Assembly: GCA_030017815.1 (NCBI GenBank)
Contig: JASEGX010000109.1
Span: 1-8,079, forward strand
From: Thermodesulfobacteriota bacterium
GTDB taxonomy: Bacteria > Desulfobacterota > QYQD01
Direction: 5' to 3'
DNA: 8,079 bases
Numbering within the stretch: position 1 is the first letter of the stretch; every line of letters starts with the position of its first letter. Shown in pieces: positions 5,979-8,079 of this stretch. The notes beneath the pieces were generated by a model that saw nothing but the letters and a program-made list of their open reading frames with translations, was not told where the DNA came from and did no database searches. Position numbers and translations under genes: made by a program.

Positions 5979-7028
5979 ATGGAATGGTTATATGTTCTCA
6001 TGCCTATCGCCGGGGTCGAGATATTCTGGCCCGGCCTGATCATCCTGGGCGTTGGCGTCGGGGTAATCGGTGGTTTCTTTGGTATGGGCGGCGCCTGGAT
6101 GGTGACCCCGGGGCTTAACATACTCGGTTTCCCCATGGCCTTTGCCATCGGGACGGATATTGCCCACATGGCCGGAAAGTCGCTTATCGCCACCATGCGG
6201 CACGGCAAATTCGGCAATGTCGATTACAAGCTGGGCTGCGTCATGATCGTCGGCACGGTGGTGGGGTTTGAGGTGGGCGCCCAGATGATCATGTGGTTTG
6301 AGCGCCTGGGAAAGGTGGAGCTTTATGTCCGTTATATGTACCTGGTGCTCCTGGCCCTTATTGCCTGGATGGTCTTTGCCGACGTGGCCAAGAAAAGGAG
6401 AAAGGAAGCGGAGGCCAAGGCCGCGGGCGGAGAGGTGGACAAGCTGGCCACCGGCATCGAGTGGCACAAGACCTTTCACAAGATCAAGATCCCCCCGATG
6501 ATGCATTTTAAGGAGGCCCAAATCACCTGCTCAATGTGGCTGCCCATCGTTATCAGCTTCCTGACCGGCTGGCTGGCCGGCATCCTGGGCATCGGCGGCG
6601 GCCTGATCCGCATGCCGGCCCTGATCTACTTTATGGGCTGCCCGACCCACGTGGCCGTGGGGACCGACCTCTTCGAGGTCATGATCTCCGGCCTTTACGG
6701 CGCCGGCACCTATACCTACAAGGGCCGGACCGAGCTGGTGGCGGCCGCTATCATGCTGGTGGGGGCCTCTATGGGGGCGCAGGTGGGCACCGTGGCCACC
6801 AAGTACATCAAGGGCTATGGCATACGCATCGCCTTCGGACTGGCCGTTATCGGCTGCTTTCTCTCCATCGTCCTGAAACTCATTGCCAAGGCATACAAGC
6901 TGCCAATGTTTGATCATATGTCCACGGCTTTGGTCCTGGGCCTGGTGGCGGTGATGTCCGGGTACATCTTTCTCAAGATGCTGGCGGGCGCCAAGAAAGA
7001 AGTGGCGGCAAAGAAAGGCAGGGCCTAA
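5979..7028 (+). CDS. TauE/SafE (TSUP) family membrane anion transporter
   Basis: This is a 349-residue polytopic membrane protein with the duplicated structure of the TauE/SafE family. Half one has GVIGGFFGMGGAWMVTPGL (28-46) and AIGTD (56-60); half two has GILGIGGGLIRMPAL (201-215) and AVGTD (226-230). The matching motifs are 170 residues apart. Between them lies a charged cytoplasmic-looking loop (about 135-180) with KKRRKEAEAK. Family members move sulfite, sulfoacetate, thiosulfate or related organosulfur anions across the inner membrane; substrate and direction here cannot be read from the sequence. TAGGAGG (5965-5971) is seven bases before the ATG. It is the centre of a cassette with the small membrane protein upstream and a lipoprotein downstream. 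In a sulfur-metabolising host, sulfite or sulfate movement is a reasonable guess. Confidence 0.93.
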   Translation: MEWLYVLMPIAGVEIFWPGLIILGVGVGVIGGFFGMGGAWMVTPGLNILGFPMAFAIGTDIAHMAGKSLIATMRHGKFGNVDYKLGCVMIVGTVVGFEVGAQMIMWFERLGKVELYVRYMYLVLLALIAWMVFADVAKKRRKEAEAKAAGGEVDKLATGIEWHKTFHKIKIPPMMHFKEAQITCSMWLPIVISFLTGWLAGILGIGGGLIRMPALIYFMGCPTHVAVGTDLFEVMISGLYGAGTYTYKGRTELVAAAIMLVGASMGAQVGTVATKYIKGYGIRIAFGLAVIGCFLSIVLKLIAKAYKLPMFDHMSTALVLGLVAVMSGYIFLKMLAGAKKEVAAKKGRA

Positions 7029-7088
7029 CCCCATAAATGGTAGGGAGAAAGTTTTGAATAAGTCTATTTTCTATGAAGGAGATACACT

Positions 7089-7700
7089 ATGGCAAAGAAA
7101 TATAGCTGGATAACTGTACTGGCCATCTTGCCCTTAATCCTGATTTTCGGCTGTGGGGAACTGGGTAAGGTGGATCAGGGGAGGGTTATCGAATACGACG
7201 AGGGAAAAGGGACGGCCACCCTTATCCGGGACTTTAAGGCCGACCCGAAGAACCCGGATTACACCCATCTCCCGCCTTTTACCTATGAACTGCCTAAAGA
7301 TCCGGCCGAGATGGGGCCGGCGCCCAAGGCCGGGAAGCGGATGAAGCTGGATACCAAGAAAAGGCAGATAACCATCTTTGATAACGCCACCCAGGACTTC
7401 AAGACGATCGATTATACCCTCATCGATCAGAAAGAGAATGTGGCCAAGGATGACCCCCTGGTTTACGATGCGGCGGCGGATCAGCCGAAGAAGTTCCCGG
7501 TGGTGGACCGGGAGAAGAAGACCATCGCCATCTATTCCAAGAGGCAGAAGATATACACCGTCTTTTCTCTGCCGGATGAGTATTTTGCCCTCCCGGACGA
7601 TACCTGGACGGCTGGGGACGAGGTCCGCATCTACTACAAGGAAGAAGGCAAGGCCAGAAGGTTCATGAACATCAGCAAGACGGATATTTATAAGAAATAA
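7089..7700 (+). CDS. Lipoprotein of unknown function (DUF4881-like, from memory)
   Basis: This 203-residue protein has a lipoprotein signal peptide: basic KK, a hydrophobic core (8-20) and IFGC with the lipid-bearing C22; F20 at the -2 position is unusual but tolerated. G23 follows the cysteine, so outer-membrane sorting would be expected. The mature part is highly charged and predicted mostly beta. It looks loosely repetitive, with short units that begin with basic residues and continue with hydrophobic strands (KRQITIFD at about 91-98, KKTIAIYS, RQKIYTVFS, DEVRIYYKE). It resembles the DUF4881 lipoproteins I recall from Desulfovibrio and relatives, not verified here. AAGGAG (7076-7081) is seven bases before the ATG, 60 bases after the permease stop. 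The intrinsic terminator that follows suggests it is the last gene of the cassette. Confidence 0.88.
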   Translation: MAKKYSWITVLAILPLILIFGCGELGKVDQGRVIEYDEGKGTATLIRDFKADPKNPDYTHLPPFTYELPKDPAEMGPAPKAGKRMKLDTKKRQITIFDNATQDFKTIDYTLIDQKENVAKDDPLVYDAAADQPKKFPVVDREKKTIAIYSKRQKIYTVFSLPDEYFALPDDTWTAGDEVRIYYKEEGKARRFMNISKTDIYKK

Positions 7701-7726
7701 GAGCGTCGGCAGATGTAGCTTAGAGG

Positions 7727-7769
7727 GGATCGCTTCTGTGGAAAAACAGGGGCGATCCTTTTATTTTTG
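7727..7769 (+). terminator. Intrinsic terminator after the lipoprotein gene
   Basis: A 13-base-pair stem, ggatcgcttctgt (7727-7739) with acaggggcgatcc (7746-7758), includes two G-U pairs and closes a ggaaaa loop. It is followed directly by ttttattttt. This is a textbook rho-independent terminator and ends the transporter cassette. Confidence 0.92.
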
Positions 7770-7806
7770 TGGTAAAAGAACGGAAACATTGTAAGGGGAA
7801 AAACAA

Positions 7807-8049
7807 GTGGATAAAAAGGGAAGCAGGCCCGGGATGAATTTTCAGCAACAAATAGCCGTGGTGGCCATGGATGTAGCGCTTCTTGTCGAGCTATGTATCA
7901 GCATGTATTTTGCGCAAAAAAACCCGGAAAATTTTACGGCGGTCTTTTTTAAATGCTTCCTGATTATGGTTATTCCCACCCTTATCCTGGCCAGGATTGT
8001 TATTAAGAGACTTCGCTCCAGGGAACCGGAGATCGAAACATCAAGTTAA
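7807..8049 (+). CDS. Small two-helix membrane protein (GTG start), function unknown
   Basis: This is an 80-residue protein. It starts at GTG 7807 with AAGGGG (7793-7798) eight bases upstream; the first ATG is ten codons in and lacks such a site. Two hydrophobic segments (about 16-36 and 45-66) are joined by a short polar turn QKNPEN. The first carries two acidic residues inside the membrane span (D22, E28), and two cysteines (C30, C50) face the two helices. The N- and C-termini are charged (KKGSR; KRLRSREPE), which suggests both ends in the cytoplasm. It lies after the terminator of the lipoprotein gene, so it has either its own promoter, which I could not identify, or depends on read-through. 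It could be an uncharacterised small ion-transport or assembly subunit; I do not recognise the family. Confidence 0.75.
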   Translation: MDKKGSRPGMNFQQQIAVVAMDVALLVELCISMYFAQKNPENFTAVFFKCFLIMVIPTLILARIVIKRLRSREPEIETSS

Positions 8050-8079
8050 CACCACCACCCTAGCCCTCCCCCGTCAAGG
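8050..8079 (+). repeat. Dispersed G/C-rich palindromic repeat, copy 4 (cut by window end)
   Basis: The lead caccaccaccctagccct and the left arm of the core, then ccgtcaagg, match copy 1 at 5-63 in the same orientation, starting immediately after the stop codon of the small membrane protein gene. One base differs in the lead. The element runs off the end of the window. Confidence 0.8.

Noticed and set aside
5988..6521. Long minus-strand open frames opposite the permease (5988-6521, 6531-7034)
   Set aside because: They are shadows of a G/C-rich gene; the His/Gly/Asp-rich composition is what antisense of a hydrophobic coding sequence gives.
1..8079. CRISPR array, tRNA or rRNA genes, or a complete insertion sequence
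   Set aside because: No regularly spaced direct repeats, no cloverleaf or ribosomal sequence, and no transposase reading frame were seen.

Overview
The window reads as chromosomal DNA of a Gram-negative, probably sulfur-metabolising member of the Desulfobacterota (old Deltaproteobacteria). The reasons are a sigma-54-type two-component system with a Cache-domain kinase, a TauE/SafE anion transporter flanked by small envelope proteins, strong GGAGG ribosome sites, and several short hairpin-rich dispersed repeats of the kind that litter such genomes. The assignment is inference from content; no taxonomic marker gene is present.

Left part (1-4568): a signalling locus. An NtrC-family sigma-54 activator is encoded on the minus strand (113-1516). 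Divergent from it is a membrane histidine kinase with a large periplasmic Cache sensor, PAS, HisKA and HATPase domains (1908-4154), followed after 36 bases by a stand-alone receiver protein whose active site is not fully canonical (4191-4568). The 391-base divergent region holds a good sigma-70-type promoter for the activator and two different hairpin repeats.

Middle (4569-4940): a gene-free stretch with an inverted pair of G/C-rich repeats and a convincing sigma-54 promoter (4852-4867) that reads into a universal stress protein gene (4941-5354). A 25-base sequence here (4597-4621) is repeated at 21 of 25 positions beside the activator's own promoter (1684-1708). It is a candidate binding site that could tie the activator to the stress gene, though it may instead be a mobile-element remnant.

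Right part (5355-8079): an envelope cassette. It comprises a 98-residue two-segment membrane protein, a TauE/SafE permease and a 203-residue lipoprotein, tightly spaced and closed by a strong intrinsic terminator (7727-7769). A MITE-like element (about 5499-5627), flanked by a 10-base direct repeat, separates the cassette from the stress gene. After the terminator lies a GTG-started 80-residue two-helix membrane protein.

Working picture (inference): the kinase senses a periplasmic small molecule, phosphorylates the activator and perhaps the lone receiver, and the activator with sigma-54 turns on the stress gene and possibly the transporter cassette. Copies of one palindromic repeat lie at both window ends and in the middle.
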